NCBI GenBank assembly: GCA_018524725.1
Contig: JAEUWP010000077.1
Location: forward strand, 1-64,000
Length of the DNA stretch: 64,000 nt
DNA from: Podaxis mareebaensis
Lineage: Eukaryota > Basidiomycota > Agaricomycetes > Agaricales > Agaricaceae
Reading direction: 5' to 3'
The notes beneath the pieces were generated by a model. That model was not told where the DNA came from. It ran no database searches and worked only from the letters and a program-made list of their open reading frames with translations. Below, piece by piece: positions 11,219-24,781 of the stretch (position 1 is the first letter of the stretch; every line of letters starts with the position of its first letter). Made by a program: the position numbers and the translations under genes.

Positions 11219-14200
11219 CCTTTAACACGGGAAAGGCCAGGGAGACAGCGTATAACAGAGGGAACCACAGGTTAGGGAAGAAGAGGGCGCTCGCGGAACC
11301 ATTGGGGATATATGTATTGAAGGCAGACGAAATTAAAGGTATCCATCACTTCTCTTCCCATGTAGTATGCTTTCCACCAAGAGATTGATGTAACCGGGTG
11401 ATAGAAAGAGGCAACAGAAGCACATGCCTATTCTCTGTTCTAAAACCGTCAGGGATGCTGTCCGAAGTCGAAATACCTACCCCTCATGAATGGCTGTCGT
11501 CGGTGTTATGAAGGTATGATTACCCCCGGAAGGGTGTGATACACATCAAGGAGCAATGGGGGAGATGAATATTTGGTAAAAGCACCATAGCGAAGGCACC
11601 TCTCCGAACCCTCTGGCTGATGATATTCTTGATGCTACGGCAACACGTTCGAAATTCCATCAATTCTTGGGACGAGAAATGTTGGGAAAGGAAAATTGCA
11701 CTTGAACTCACTATCTCCGGGGAATCGGGATTTGAGAAGGCGAATTTAGTAAACATGTCTCACGGTCCTGGTGTTTTCCTTTCGAGAACTTCTGCCGGAT
11801 TTTGCTGTATTCTGACGGCCCCCAGCTACATAAGTGTGTTGCGCTGATACGTTTATGTCGTTAATGGCATGTCAATCATCGATATTCTGCCGCCCGCCTA
11901 CAACTGTAATGGGCTGTTGAGCACGGATCCATGGCTCTTTATTAGCGCCCATATTCAAGAGTCAGATTTGATGTGGATTGTTGCCCTGGTTGCCTGTGCA
12001 CACAAGTTTCAGGTGTTAGAGCCGGATTACCTGTTGTAGCAGACTACCCGCACAATGTTCTACGCTCTTACCGGGGCTGCATGAATGTTCCCATAGATCC
12101 GCACTATGTAGAGTGAACACCGGAAATTAAGCTACGACCTATATGGTGCTAATTATCTCCCCGTTCACCTCACATCAGAGAAAACCAGTGAAAAGGAAAA
12201 ACAAATGTAATTCAGAGGCCGGTGCGACCCCTATCTTTCAGAAATCTTCTGGGGGTCCATAATATTGTTGCATAGTGTGTGTTGACCTCGTAACGTAGAG
12301 TGGATGTATCATCGAGTTTGATGGGATTTTTTAGGAGGTTACAAAAGCCTTGAATAAACTGGAGCAGCCTTCCTGTACGTACGGAACCTTCTCTCTCCCT
12401 AGGTCCTAATTGACCACAACAGTTCTCAAGGCCAACGCGACGATGGGCTATGCCGTGGAACCTTCGGGTACTCTCAGAATAGGAAGACCTTTCAAATTTC
12501 TCACTCATAGCGTAATCCAACCAGACCAGCATCTGTTATTCGGATCATTATTTGGGCTATGAAGTCGTTTTTGCCCGTAGACTTTAATGCACCACTGGGA
12601 TCAAGTCATCGCTAGAGAATACACAACTCATCTGTTCGTGGTGGACTTGAGATGTAAACGACTACCCATATGAACGGCGCGTGAGCAGTTTTGCAAACAG
12701 CTGGTAATTTCGTGCAACTCACCGTTGACTGCACTATCTTCACCAATGATTGGGCCTCCAGCCTCGTGAACAGCATACTCACAGGAGAAACGCAACAGCG
12801 CATCCGATAGCACCAATAATATCTTAGAAGTAATTGGTAGTCCTTGATACACGAAGATTCCTAAGTAACCTCTGTCGGCGGATTGAACAGCATAGCACCG
12901 GCTACCGTGACTATCGAGAACCATCAGGACCCTTTGACAGGACTGCTGTACATATCTGACTTGACAACTTGCCTACGGCTTCGCTTCACACGCCAACTGC
13001 TCTTGATCACTCGGCAGTGTGAGATCCCTATCCCCGCATAGTTATCTGACAGAGTTGATACACATTAACAAGACAGCCTAAAGCTATTGACCTTCCTCCA
13101 TTCTGATTATCTGGGTAATTCTCCAGAGAGCTCGGACTATTGGAGGACTTGCCTTTTTGCTGCTAGTTATATCCAACGTAAGCAGGATCGTTAGGTGTCA
13201 CCATTCACCATAGGATGTGCCGGGGTCAAAAATTACCCTTGCAAGCATGTTCCATACTAACATCCGGACATGTTGGACCCGATCTGAATGTATTCATGCT
13301 GTGGCGCAGCACCTTATCGAGGTTTGAAAGCTTCATTCGTTCGAATGCAGTCGGGCTTGGCAGACCAATGCAGGGAAAGGGAGGCTGATCATCAACTCAG
13401 AATGCCGATCAATTTGACCCAACCCGCAGCACAATGGTGTGGATATGGGTGGCGCACCCTGTTGTGCTACCACAGGGCCTACTCTAGTGTGGGATCACAC
13501 AATACGACTCCCACCTACCGATACGAGCTTGCTGCTATCTTCAGATAGGACGGCGCAGTCCTGATCGTTAAAACCCAGAGACTACTAGGCAGGATTCTAG
13601 AACAATCCAGGCACTTGAGTCCAAGTCACCGCCAGCCACTTCCCTAGCGGCGCAAAGAAGTTCAAGTCCATCGGCTTCCGCACCACCGTTCCGGCTGCGT
13701 CCAATTTCGCTCCCCCAGCCACATCATGCGCTAATCAAATGTCAGTGATTAATGTGTCTTCTTGGTCCCCACATGGCTTAGATTACAGCCCCCGTGTCCT
13801 ATCTCCCCAAGATCACACTACGCACACAAGCCCAAGTTAGATCTCGCTAGAAGGCTCTAGCATTTCCCTTCGCTTCAGCTAGAACACTAGACATTCTTCC
13901 GCATCCTTACCACTTTCATTCCCGTTGACCACAATCGGACCTTTTGAAGCACAAGCAACATCGAGAACTCCCCGCGAGGTTCGCTTATATCCTGACGAGG
14001 TCTACGTCATACCCGGCGATCCTCGGCCCGTTGCTTCACACTAGGAGTTAGCGTCGGTGCACTAAAATGCCTCAGCCACTTCTCTGATGTCTCAAAACGG
14101 ATACGCCGACCTCAGGGATCCCCGTGTTTGATGCGCCTCCGGGGTTGTCTTAACTCCCAAGCACACATCGGTGTTGCCAAACCTGCGACAGAGAGGTAAA

Positions 14201-17200
14201 AATAGGTATCGTTGGGATGCTTGTGGCCTCCTACCAGTTCCATCAGTGTGGCGTAACTATATGGTCGGTCTTGCACGGTGACACTGAGTAATAATGTATT
14301 CATATATTTCGTCCATTTGCTTTCATACTTCCGTTGATCCTTTAATCCAGGTTATTGTTGAAGTTAAGAGGTTTCGGAATGAATAACTGCGGACCAGACA
14401 GCTTGAACTTTGATACAGCCCGATCCCCGACTTGATGATCCGTGTCGAGTAAATGTTTTGACGAATTGGGTGAAGGAAAGATAATCCTTCCCCCCGTCCC
14501 CCCCACACCCTATCGCCTCCAGTGCATTTCCGTCATCTAACAATTTTTGCTGATCATTGATGCTTACTGTTCACAATTAGAATTAGCCACAGCCATCGGT
14601 AATCACTGAACTTGTGAAAGTGGCTGTTATACAGCGCACATTGAAAGCTTGTCGGTTATTCGTACACGCTGCGCATAGGGTGGCGCCAGTGAGGTCTGGA
14701 ATGCGGGCTCGGGTTAAAATGTAAAATTTCGGCCGGGATTTGTGGGATGATGTGCGAAGAATGCGGGCGCTTCAGTCCTCTCTAGGTTTGTTCAAGCTAT
14801 GACTCCCCAATGCTCATGTCTTGTATATTCCAGAATATGCGAAGAGTGCGGAGTGTAGTATGCTGGTTTGAAAGATGAAAAATCCGAGCCTATCGCGCTC
14901 ATTTATCTCTTGAATATCTGAACGACAAGAAGTTTCGGGTCCCACTGGGCGCGCGGGCGTAGCTGTGCGACCGTCACCTGCCATGCCAGAGTAACCACGC
15001 CTCGATCTCGTCGCTAATGTGAGGTCATCCCTGCATCTCCCACCCAACCGAAGACCCTTCCTCGAATTGTCAGTTTCAGTCAGGATAGGATGAGACTGTA
15101 AGATGCGTCCATTTTGACGTAGGATCTGTCAAACTACGGATGGTGGAAATGAAGATGTAATTGGTGCCAGGTTGTTTGACAGCGGTTATGCAGGGGTCGG
15201 GTGCGTTTTCTGTTTCTCTGGATTGAGGAGATCTGAGTCAAAGGATAGAAGCTCACGAAACCCCTTCCGCACACTTAAGAGAAGCCTCTCCCTGACCCAG
15301 AGAGAATTTTCAAGGAACGAATGAAAACAAGTGTTAATGATAACGGTCTGGTAGGCTGTGCACGTCATGGATGAAGCTTGTTGATGCGTTCCATGCACCA
15401 ATAAGCGATATTCCGTTGTGTAGCAGTGGCTATTCTACCATGTGGTTCTGTCATACCTCTGGGCCCACCGGTCTTGGATTCAGTACTCATAATTGTCATA
15501 ACTGAGGATGCCACGCGCGGCGCCGGAGATGAGATGAAACCATCAGGAGATGCGGGTATCACTTCGAGGTAAACCTGTAGATATGGTCTCAGCACCATCT
15601 CAGTCCGATATATCTACACCTCACACAAATACAATCTCTTCCGAGCCAAAGGCACTTTTATAGGGTCTATAAGGAAAAGGTTACTTTTTTGGCATCTCTG
15701 AGAAGGTATACCGCGGTCAGGAGGGATGAAAGCTCAACGGCCTTGGCGGATGCTGACAGAACTACTATATCAGACTGTGTGTTCCAAGATCGTCAATGGT
15801 CGAATAAAAAGAGAGATAAGGCCGACAATCCACATAGATGCTGTCAGCCCTCTGTTAGATGGGGATGGAGAAGCTTCACCGTACAATATAATCTTCCGTA
15901 TCCTAAGTTGTCAAAGCTTGAACGGTGCTAATAAAGGTTCTCCCCGGCCGGTCTGCTTGAATTAAAATAAACGCTAGTGGAGCAAGTTGTGATCAACTGA
16001 TGGGAGCATCATCGAGGGAAGGCAGCCAATTGGGGCTCCTTTGAAGCCCCATTTCGTCGAGTTCTGGGAACCTGTTAGGGGTGTTTGTGTAGGGACGCAT
16101 TCAGGTTCATATCCGTCCACAGCGGCTTCTGGAAGTTTGATTCACATGTCAAATTGCACATCGACGTTTAAAGTCTGGCTTTAGGTTTGGTCGCGGGTGA
16201 TGTTATGGGCATTTGTGAGATTTGGCACATGTTGCGCGGTGTGTGGGGTCACCAGGACCTGTGGAACGTCTCATCGGGGTGTGCTGATGGTGCTGATGCT
16301 TCCAAGGTGTTGACGTGTATTGTACCCGACAGGTGTGATGCATCTTGCATGTTCCTATGATACAGGAACAATCGTCTGTGAAACAAAATTGGGGAGGAGG
16401 GCTATTCAAGGCAACATACGTAGCTGTTGTCGAGAAAATTCTAGACAGGGGCAACCTCCATCCTACACGAAGTGAATATTGTCAATAGCGGGGTACAGCA
16501 AGGGCCGCTGAAGAGTCCTACAAACACGGAGGACAACACCCCATCAGATGCGCCGCCCTCTCCGACTTGGGTCGTAGGAAGAAGGGCAAAAAATTCTCAG
16601 GCCGAGCGGAACGCGTGGTTAGGTTGTCGCTGCGGATAAGTAGATGGTCACAGCCGGATAAGTTAAAGTTACCCTACTGTCGTCATGGCTGTAACACGAG
16701 TATATCAAGGTTATTTAGGCATAAGTCGCTGGGTTACCACCGACGGTGTCGGGTCATTTAGCGCCCGAAGTGGACGGGAACTTTGTTACTGGAAGTATCT
16801 GGAGGAGTAGCGGCGGCTGGGCAACTGGGGCGATATGATCTGGAATTACGAGACAGTTGCGGAATTGGGCTGTTCCGTTGACCCGTCTTTGTCTTCGAGA
16901 CGGAGATTCTCAGCTTTGTTCTGTTGTCGTATACATGTGTTCCAGTAGATTCGATTGATGAAACCGGAAATTTTCACACAAAATGATATATGAATGACAA
17001 GGGATGTAGTGGTGTAGTGACCAAACAAGATCCGATTTGATATGGTCTACTTTGGACTCGATTTCTACAAGGTGAGCGCGGATGGCATGGATCGAAGTAG
17101 AAAGAGTGGCAGAGGCAGAGAAGGGGGAGTGAGAGGATGCGCCGGTAAGCGAGTGAGTATGGAGTGATGGGAGTGCGGTCGTGAGGGGTGTAGGTAGGGA

Positions 17201-17395
17201 GGCCGAGGAGTGGTGGAAGCGAAGGGGAATGCGGAGAGGACGGGGCGTACAGCATCAGGGGACAAACAAAAGCAAACAGCTATTTTTGGATGAGTATGTT
17301 TTTTGAAATTCCCGATGAAGTCGAATCGAAGACGTCGGACGATCGATCGTTCAAATACAAGAAGCCACTCACTTCTCCTCCAACAATCCATCCCA
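11219..17395. other. 6-kb gene-poor region
   Basis: No gene can be supported. Short open frames (for example minus strand 12212..12532 and 12628..12924) lack recognisable domains. A stretch at about 13636-13735 on the plus strand reads like coding text (VTASHFPSGAKKFKSIGFRT) and 13970-14040 reads EVRLYPDEVYVIPGDPRPV, but stops separate them; they may be remains of a dead gene. The segment 17080-17260 is strongly purine-skewed on the plus strand and precedes the F-box gene. Confidence 0.45.
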
Positions 17396-18863
17396 ATGGC
17401 TTCCTGGCAATCTCTCCCTACAGAGCTCAAGCTCACCATCATCTCTGCTCTTCACCCCGACGACGTCGATGCTCTCGCAAAGACAAACCAAGCCTCCTAC
17501 CAGGCCTGCGTCCCAGCTCGCTTCAGGGTACGCCACCACTCACTGTCCTGACTCTTTGTCCTAACCTCTTTGTAGTCTATCAAACTTAATGACTTTAATG
17601 CCCTTCAACGCTTCCTTGAAAACGTCCCCCGCAGCTACTACGCGAGCATAGAGTCCCTCGAGCTCTCAACCCATGATGACGATCTCTTTGCTCCCACCCA
17701 CGTCTCTCTCCGAGAGCGCTCAGACGCCGCCATCACTCTCCTCTCCGCTTGCCCCCGTCTTGTCTCCCTCGTCCTCCGCGTCTGTGGCTCGCTCGACAGC
17801 AGCGTCGTTGCCCCCTTCCAATTCCTCTCTAACCTCAAACAACTCTCCATTTCCAACGTTGGCAGTGAGGACTTGGCTCCTTTGTAAGTTTTCCCCCCCT
17901 CCTCCGGTGTCTCCGGTATTCACTCACTTTACCCCATCTAGGAGCGAGCGCCTCGTGGTCGCCATTGCCGCTTCCTGCCCAAACCTTCAAGACCTTTCAC
18001 TTGACCGCATCACCCGCTCCGAGCTTCACGCACCGGACCTTCAAGGCGTGCCATACATTCCCCTAGTCCGTGGCGATGAGGATGTCCCGGATCATCCTCT
18101 CCTCGGATCAGACCTTCGCCTCCCATCCTTACTCCGGATCCCCACTCTCCGGAAACTTACTATCCGAGATACACATCTCGGAGACGAACACTGGTCCACC
18201 ACACCCATCGCTTGTCGGCTACAAGTCCTCGATCTCGGGAGCTGCTACCACGAGAATGAGGACTTTAACCGGTCCTGTACCGAGAGGATTATGGCTGCTG
18301 TCGGACCTACCGTCGATGAATTTTCCCTCACGACGGCTGTTTCCAACGATACCCTTTTCGCTAAGTCTTCCGAGACCCCACTCCAGAAATTGCGCAAATT
18401 GCATATTGGGCCATACTTCCCCGTCGACAGTGTCGTGGAAACCATTTCCAACCTCGCAGGATCTCCTATCGAATCGTTGTCTATGCAATGTTTTGAGGAC
18501 GAAGTTGTTGACGTGTGCAGCGCATTGGAGGGATTCCTTACTCTGAAATTGGAACGTGGCTCCGAGTTTTACAAGAACCTCACGAAGATTAACGTCTCGG
18601 TCGCTGCTACAGAATATCCCGCGACTGAGGAGGAGGTGGAGGAAAGGACTAAAGCTGCGAAGAAATTGCAGGATTTCTGCAGGCAATTGAGGCTCTCCAG
18701 CGTTGTTGACAGCTATGGTGTTCCCCAACGACCTGTCGCGACCTCGAGGAGAGCCAGTATGTCATTCGCAGTCGAAGCGGGCGTCGGTGCTGGCAAAGGC
18801 GCAGCTGCTTCTGCATCAACACCTCGACCTACCAGCAAACCAAGGTCGATGACGCTTTCTTAG
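17396..18863 (+). CDS. F-box-like protein with leucine-rich C-terminal region
   Basis: Three exons (17396..17527, 17576..17883, 17942..18863) give 453 aa; the introns are 48 and 58 bp and phases match. The start was chosen at MASWQSLPTELKLTII because the F-box-like helix (LPTEL..II.AL.PDD...L....Q) begins at residue 6. The middle has LRR-like leucine spacing (LVSLVLRVCGSL, LKQLSISNVGS, LQDLSLDRITR, LRKLTIRDTHL). The last 50 residues are Ala/Ser/Pro-rich. A role as substrate adaptor of an SCF ubiquitin ligase is the family expectation; the target is unknown. An upstream in-frame ATG at 17303 would add a basic 31-residue leader and is less likely. Confidence 0.8.
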
Positions 18864-21800
18864 ACAGTACCTTATTCTTGATTCCTTTGGTCTTCAGTCG
18901 ACTTATTGGGCTTGGTGGACTAATTACAGTATCTCTTCGTTTTGCTCATAAGTTATTCATTTGTCACTCTTCTTTTACGTCGACTTTTACGTCATGAACT
19001 ATGGTTATAGGTGGATGATTCGCGCATTGTAAAATATATCATTCTTCTTTCAACTAGACTTGAACGTTGCATGAGAAGGAGACCATTCTCGAATTGACCC
19101 TGACGACAATGAACTATGAGCATCCGGTCGGGATCTGGTCTTCGGATCGGTGAATTATATACGTATCGATAAGTATTAGTGAGTGCTCTTGGACACTGGG
19201 CGTTGAGCACCAGTGGAACCGGAGCCCCTTCAAAGCCCGCGCTTTCGTGCTGCCGGTATCAACGATCAGACAGCCGAAATACGGGATCATCATGTGGGCC
19301 ACCATAAGCATCATTCTTTGCTCCGAGCAACTCCTCGTGCGATTCACGCCGTATTGTATGAGAACTGATTGGATCTTTTGGTTACACTGCACATGTTAAT
19401 TCTTGATGACCTTGATTTAGATCAGTACCGCACAGGGGCAACAGAGCATGAGGGACACAATGCTCAGTGCTATCTCTCTATCTCCTCTTCGAATCGTGAT
19501 GGCATGAACTTTCGATCTTAGGGGTGATCATGCACGGATGCTCTTGCTCTGCTGATGCTCCTATGGACGAACTTCTCGGCCTGCAGCTCCCCCCGTGTTA
19601 CAGTTTGGGGCCTCAGAAGAGTCTGCGCATTGCCTTGAGCCCTCTTCTGAAGCTTTGTAAGAGCTTGAAACAGCATAGCAAATTACAAGTACCGAAAGAA
19701 GACAAGGAGCACCTGGATGTTAGCTTAGCTTAGCTTCGCAGGGCTGTGGTTAACGAGAACGAACGTTTGATTATCGCAGTGAATCACTGCTTGATCCCTT
19801 AACGGCCAACGGCCAACGTTTCAACCGTCGAATCACAGCCACAAGATCACTGTGATCTCGTTTATTTTTAATTTCCAAGATCCGGTTGCGGTCTCCCATC
19901 TTCTGTCAGATCGTCCTTTTTGTGCTTAGTGTGGGTGTGCATGTCAAGATTGGAGCACGTGGAGATGTTGGAGCTTGGAAATCTCTACTCATGGATTTTC
20001 TCGTCATCACTTCGTCAGAGTGCCAGTGGTGGGAATGACTAACTTGGTGTGGGAACGTACTAAGATGCGTGGTGGAATCTTTCATCTATCTCAGTGGAAG
20101 CTGGTGAGCAGGATTGACGCCCTGGTAATCCACGCTGCCCGGGACCAGCGGCCCTCAGGCTCCTGTGATTCCCCACCCCTAATACAGCATGCCTTCCTTA
20201 TGCACCCAGCAAGGCCATGGAAGATGAGCTTCCACGGAGATGCCAAAAGTCGACGTTTCATCTGCGCTGAGCTTCAATGGGCTCACTGAAGTCATAGAAG
20301 TCGTTGATCGACAGAAGTGCTGAAAGATTTCATATAAACCCTAACAAGCTGTTTCTTGGAAACGTGTCATGATTTTCACAAGCTGGCCTGGATATGCAAC
20401 ATCAGTACCGTTCTGCTGTTAAGTCATCTCCGTCGTCGCTTCCAGCGTTGACACTTCCGGGCGCTCGTTGTCTATCATAACGGCGTTCTCGGTGGGAGGG
20501 TGTCGCGTTGTCTGGGTCGGCCATGTCATTATAATCGCGGTACATAGGTCATTCGTTCGTGGGATTAGGCAATCCGTGGGAATAAAACTGTTAGTTATAG
20601 TAATGCCAAAAATGTCGGGCTGTTGTCCCGTGCTAATGATATAACGTGTGGTATTCTCATTCAACAGTTGTCGGCATTGATACATGCTGTTGAACGTGGA
20701 TGCGCTCATGTAATTATGGTAACAAGAGAATTTTTCATTGGATGCTGTGGCTCTGCTCCTGGTCATATCGGACACCGAAAAAAGAACGCCACTGACCAAC
20801 CGTGCGCACCAACGGGAGATGAGTGAACGGGAAAAAGGCATGAGGTCTCAGAAGGTAACAGAATCGGTCCCGTTTTTACTGATAACTAGTGTTCCGTTGC
20901 ACTGAGAACTGTAGCTCCCCTATTCCAGTGTTTTGGTAGCGAGCGCGCAAGGTACGTTAGCAGGTAGCTGGTACGCTAGGTGAGCTTACCGCTGCCAAAT
21001 TTGTACCCTAAGGATACGAATAACAACGGGTCAACCAGGGAATTTCTGGTAACCTCTCCAGGGTACCTTCACCATCCGATCGGGTGTTAACAGAGGTGTA
21101 TCTTCCTCAGAGTCTAAAATAGAATTAAAACGATAGGGAGAGATGTAGTACCTTGTGGTACCACTGAGTAGTATGAATACATAAATGACTCGCCAACTTT
21201 GAATGATCTACATTAAAGGGGCTGAGAAGTTGATCCACTGGGTGAAATGACATTAAGGAGTCGGTCCCTTGGATCTGGTTAATTCACTCACGTAACATTT
21301 CAACATCGTCAATTTCAAGAAGACACCGCTAGGCTCTAGCGTCTCCCTTCTATGATTCACGGAGCTATGCTTTATATTGAGGGTCCTTCTCGTTTATTAA
21401 ATAAGCGAGATGTCTGAGTCTCCACGTCAAGTACGGAGTCTCGTGGAGGAATTGAGTCCGGGGAATTTTTGGAGTGCTGAGGAGATTCGCCAGGTGCTGG
21501 TGGTGTAGATGATTGGCGAGGGGGCTTGATTCCATAATTGCGATACATCTGAGCCCTTTTTGCAGTACTTAGCACCTAAGCGATCTAACGTGAGCGTTAG
21601 GCGAGGTCACCGTATCAATCTTTTATAGAGGGATCTGTCCGTTTTATTTTGTCTCCTCCGCGGAATTGGGCTGTTACGAGGACGGTTTCATTGTTACGTT
21701 TCTCGATATCTTGGACCCCGGTTAGTATTTTGGAGCAAATTTGAGTTAGTTGGTGTGGATGAAGTCGGAGTTATTCGTTTTTGTCTTCCCTACAAAAGAG

Positions 21801-23489
21801 ATTGAATGGGGCAAGAGAATCAGCTGAGCTTTTGTTACCTGGTGTGAGCCCCTAGGTGGATGTTAGATATCTCTTGATAGGTGCGCAGACAGCGTCGCTG
21901 TATTCTACCAAGGGCTGATGGAACAGAATATCCTGCACTTCCGACATTCACGGTACCGATGCATCACGGAGACTATTGCCATGACATATCCATGTACGAC
22001 ACTGGCCCAATGAAATATTCTAATTTCTAGCTTTGTTGTTATTTGTAATGGTACACCATGGCAAACAATGGCATCTTCAAATTGACCGCGGCCTGAGGTG
22101 GGAGTCAGGGCACCTCGTGCTTTGCTACTTAATTATCTATCATCGAGTCAACAAGCCAAGACCACTGCGCTTCTTTGAGACCGTTTATCTGGGCAAAAAT
22201 AGGACCCTTTATTGGCCAGGAATGCCTGAGTCACAAAAAGACCCAGAGGAGATGACTCCCCGGTTCAGTCTTTGACGCACTTGTGTGGGCACCTCCATCC
22301 ACTGAAACCGTTCCCCCACTGTCGGAGACCTCCCAAGCCGTCTTTCTTCGTCTCCTAGCCTAACAACTGTTCCAACGATGAAGATGCTAGGGAAGAGCAT
22401 GCTACATGCGTGATGCTACCTTGGTATCCTTGGGGGCGTTTCGAGCAGTGTCGTAACGCAACTTGGGCAATCGTCTCTGATGTCTTGCCCTACAGGGAAC
22501 GGCTGTCTACTTCACTCTTACGTGTGTATATAGACGATGCAAGTCATTCTTGTTTACATAGGACTGAAGTTCGGACAGAGTGTTATTGGGAAACATTGGG
22601 AGCGACTTTCATGGTCGAAGGCTACGAAACCACCCCAGGATGTTCCGTTTTCAGAGAATGTGAAAAAGGCCAGGAGCCTTCCACCTTTCCATTCTCTATT
22701 GGCCTTGTTTCTACTCATGCCTCTCACCTGTCTTACCCTTAGACCTTCTCCCGCTCCTGGTTCCCGAACCCACCACCGGACCGTGCATCCTTAGCATGGG
22801 CCACCCCCCGGATATCGCGCAAAGCTTCGAGCGCGTTTATTAAAACCATGGTTCGTGACTAAAAGCCCGATTTCTGTGGAATTCTATCAGCGTTCTGTAT
22901 CCGAAACACGTTAACTGATCGTTGATCTGCTCCTTCAGTGCTCTTAGCTAACCTACCCCACTTCCTGACAAGCCTTTACAAGGGCGGAGTTCTCTCCCTC
23001 TCTTGAAGCGACTATAGTGGGTTCGGCGTGTATCGATGGATTTGGCATCTTCATTTCCCTGGGTTTTCAGCCATCAAGCCGTTTGGGTTGAAAGGTTACT
23101 TCCGTGATCCTTTTTGAGAGCTCGGCAATGAGTTCCTGGCCATCTTTCTGCAATCTGCAAGTTCTAGAGCTCCATTCAGTGTTCTTGGACAATATTTCCA
23201 TAAGCCGTAATATCGCAAACGTGGATCTCCCTTTGAGCCGTCATTCTGGATTTCGCCCTTGCCTTAGTCAGTGAAATCTTTGCCTTACTCAAAAGTTCCC
23301 TCGCTGTGTGTCATGACACCCCTCAAAGGCCACCTGCCTCATACGGCAGTGCACCTTCCTGTTCCCGAGTAGTGAACCTGGTTGTGGCCCCACGCCGACG
23401 GCGACATGCTTCTCACTTCATCAAGACCACCCTAGGACGGTGGCATGCGTATATAAAAATACTACTCAAACACCTAGTAGAGACTTGGG
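18864..23489. other. 4.6-kb gene-poor region
   Basis: No gene, RNA or well-defined repeat is supported. Open frames are short and show no domain; the frame 22537..22794 ends with a hydrophobic signal-like segment (SLLALFLLMPLTCL) but has no context. The sequence may hold degraded transposable material that I cannot classify by eye. Confidence 0.45.
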
Positions 23490-24470
23490 GTCATGCTCAT
23501 AAACTTAAAATGCAAATGCACTGACCTTGTCCACCCACCATCACCGCGAAATTTGATGATTCTTGACCTTCTTGTGCCTCACGCTGACCACGGGCGAAGC
23601 CTTCTACGGATGATGCCTCTCCACCACTAACATCATGTTGATTAGATGAACTGATTCCACTAGTGTCCAACAGACTTTCCAGCTGCATCACCGTTTTGTC
23701 ACACTCCTCTCCACGCCTGCGAACATCTCTTCGAAGCTCTTAATTTGTCTGTTAGTCTCTGGCATCTCCCCGTAGTATCTACGCGCGAGAGGGTCCACCC
23801 CGGTGACCCATATGAGTCTAGGTTGAGTGTAAGTATTCGCGTGTGATATTATGCCAACGGGTAACTGCGGTCAATAAAGAAAGACAGTCGTGTGCTCCGC
23901 GAAGGGCGAACGTATCACAGGGATATGATAAGCAGGTTGACCTCAAGGTCTCTTACCTCCTACCCTCCACGTCACTTGTGATATAACCCTTTTACATTCA
24001 CCCAGAGTCGCGTATTTGGTCGATGATAAGCTCATTGTATGAAAAATGGAAGTCAAAGCGGAAAAGCGCCCGCTGCTTCTCACCTCCACTCAATACATTT
24101 CTCTCCATTTCTTTCTCGTCGCCTGCCTGCCTTCTCGCTCAGGCCAATACTGCAAACACCCTCTCCAAAATATCCTCCAGTTCCTCCGAGGACCTGTCCG
24201 ATGGATCAGCATACGTATGTGGACTCTCTAGTCTAAAGGCCCTCCCCCGTCCTGTATCCCGTTGCGACACCACACCCAAATCTCATTGGAGCAAATAAGC
24301 GCTCGTAGAGGTGTGGCGGAGGCACGATCAGCTTAAAGGGCCCTGGGAGCACCCGCCTCGCAGAGGCTCCGTCGTGGCGGCTTTGGCACCCTCTTTTAGC
24401 TTGTTGCCAGGAGATGTTTGATTGACTGGGCGATAGACGGCAGATCATTGACAAGCGGTACTACATTACG
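23490..24470 (-). pseudogene. Decayed partial duplicate of the ABCD-type transporter 3' half
   Basis: Nucleotide blocks align in order to the intact transporter about 3.3 kb away: 23490-23860 to about 26826-27125, 23935-24040 to 27241-27360, and 24050-24460 to 27475-27870. Shared landmarks include the reverse complement of the C-terminal coiled stretch, the exon with the Walker B segment, and the exon with the ABC signature and Q-loop region. Frames are broken by many substitutions and small indels, and the Walker B exon is shortened. It has no start and cannot encode a working NBD. It sits tail-to-head with the parent on the same strand, consistent with old tandem duplication. Confidence 0.82.
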
Positions 24471-24781
24471 CAATACGAGAGATATAGTGAGGGGGGAAGA
24501 AGCACTCTGGGTCTCACCCTCACCTCAGTCGTTGGAGTCTTAACCTTACCCGAGGACCCAATTGCCCGGGCCCTTTGTAGCGTATCTTGACAATTCCAGC
24601 TACGCCATACAACATGACGCCCTCCTCAGGGGTGCCTAAGACAGAATGTAAACAAGGATGACCCATTGCCGCTTGGAATCTATAAAGACGTATACTAATG
24701 TATAGGAGTAAGATGATTACAGAGCTTTCCGTAGGATGCGAATGTAATGTAGCTATGATCGGTAGGGAGGTGGGGAGCATG

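Noticed and set aside
23306..24298. Several plus-strand open frames over the ABC duplicate
   Set aside because: They run antisense to recognisable transporter remains and have no domain of their own.
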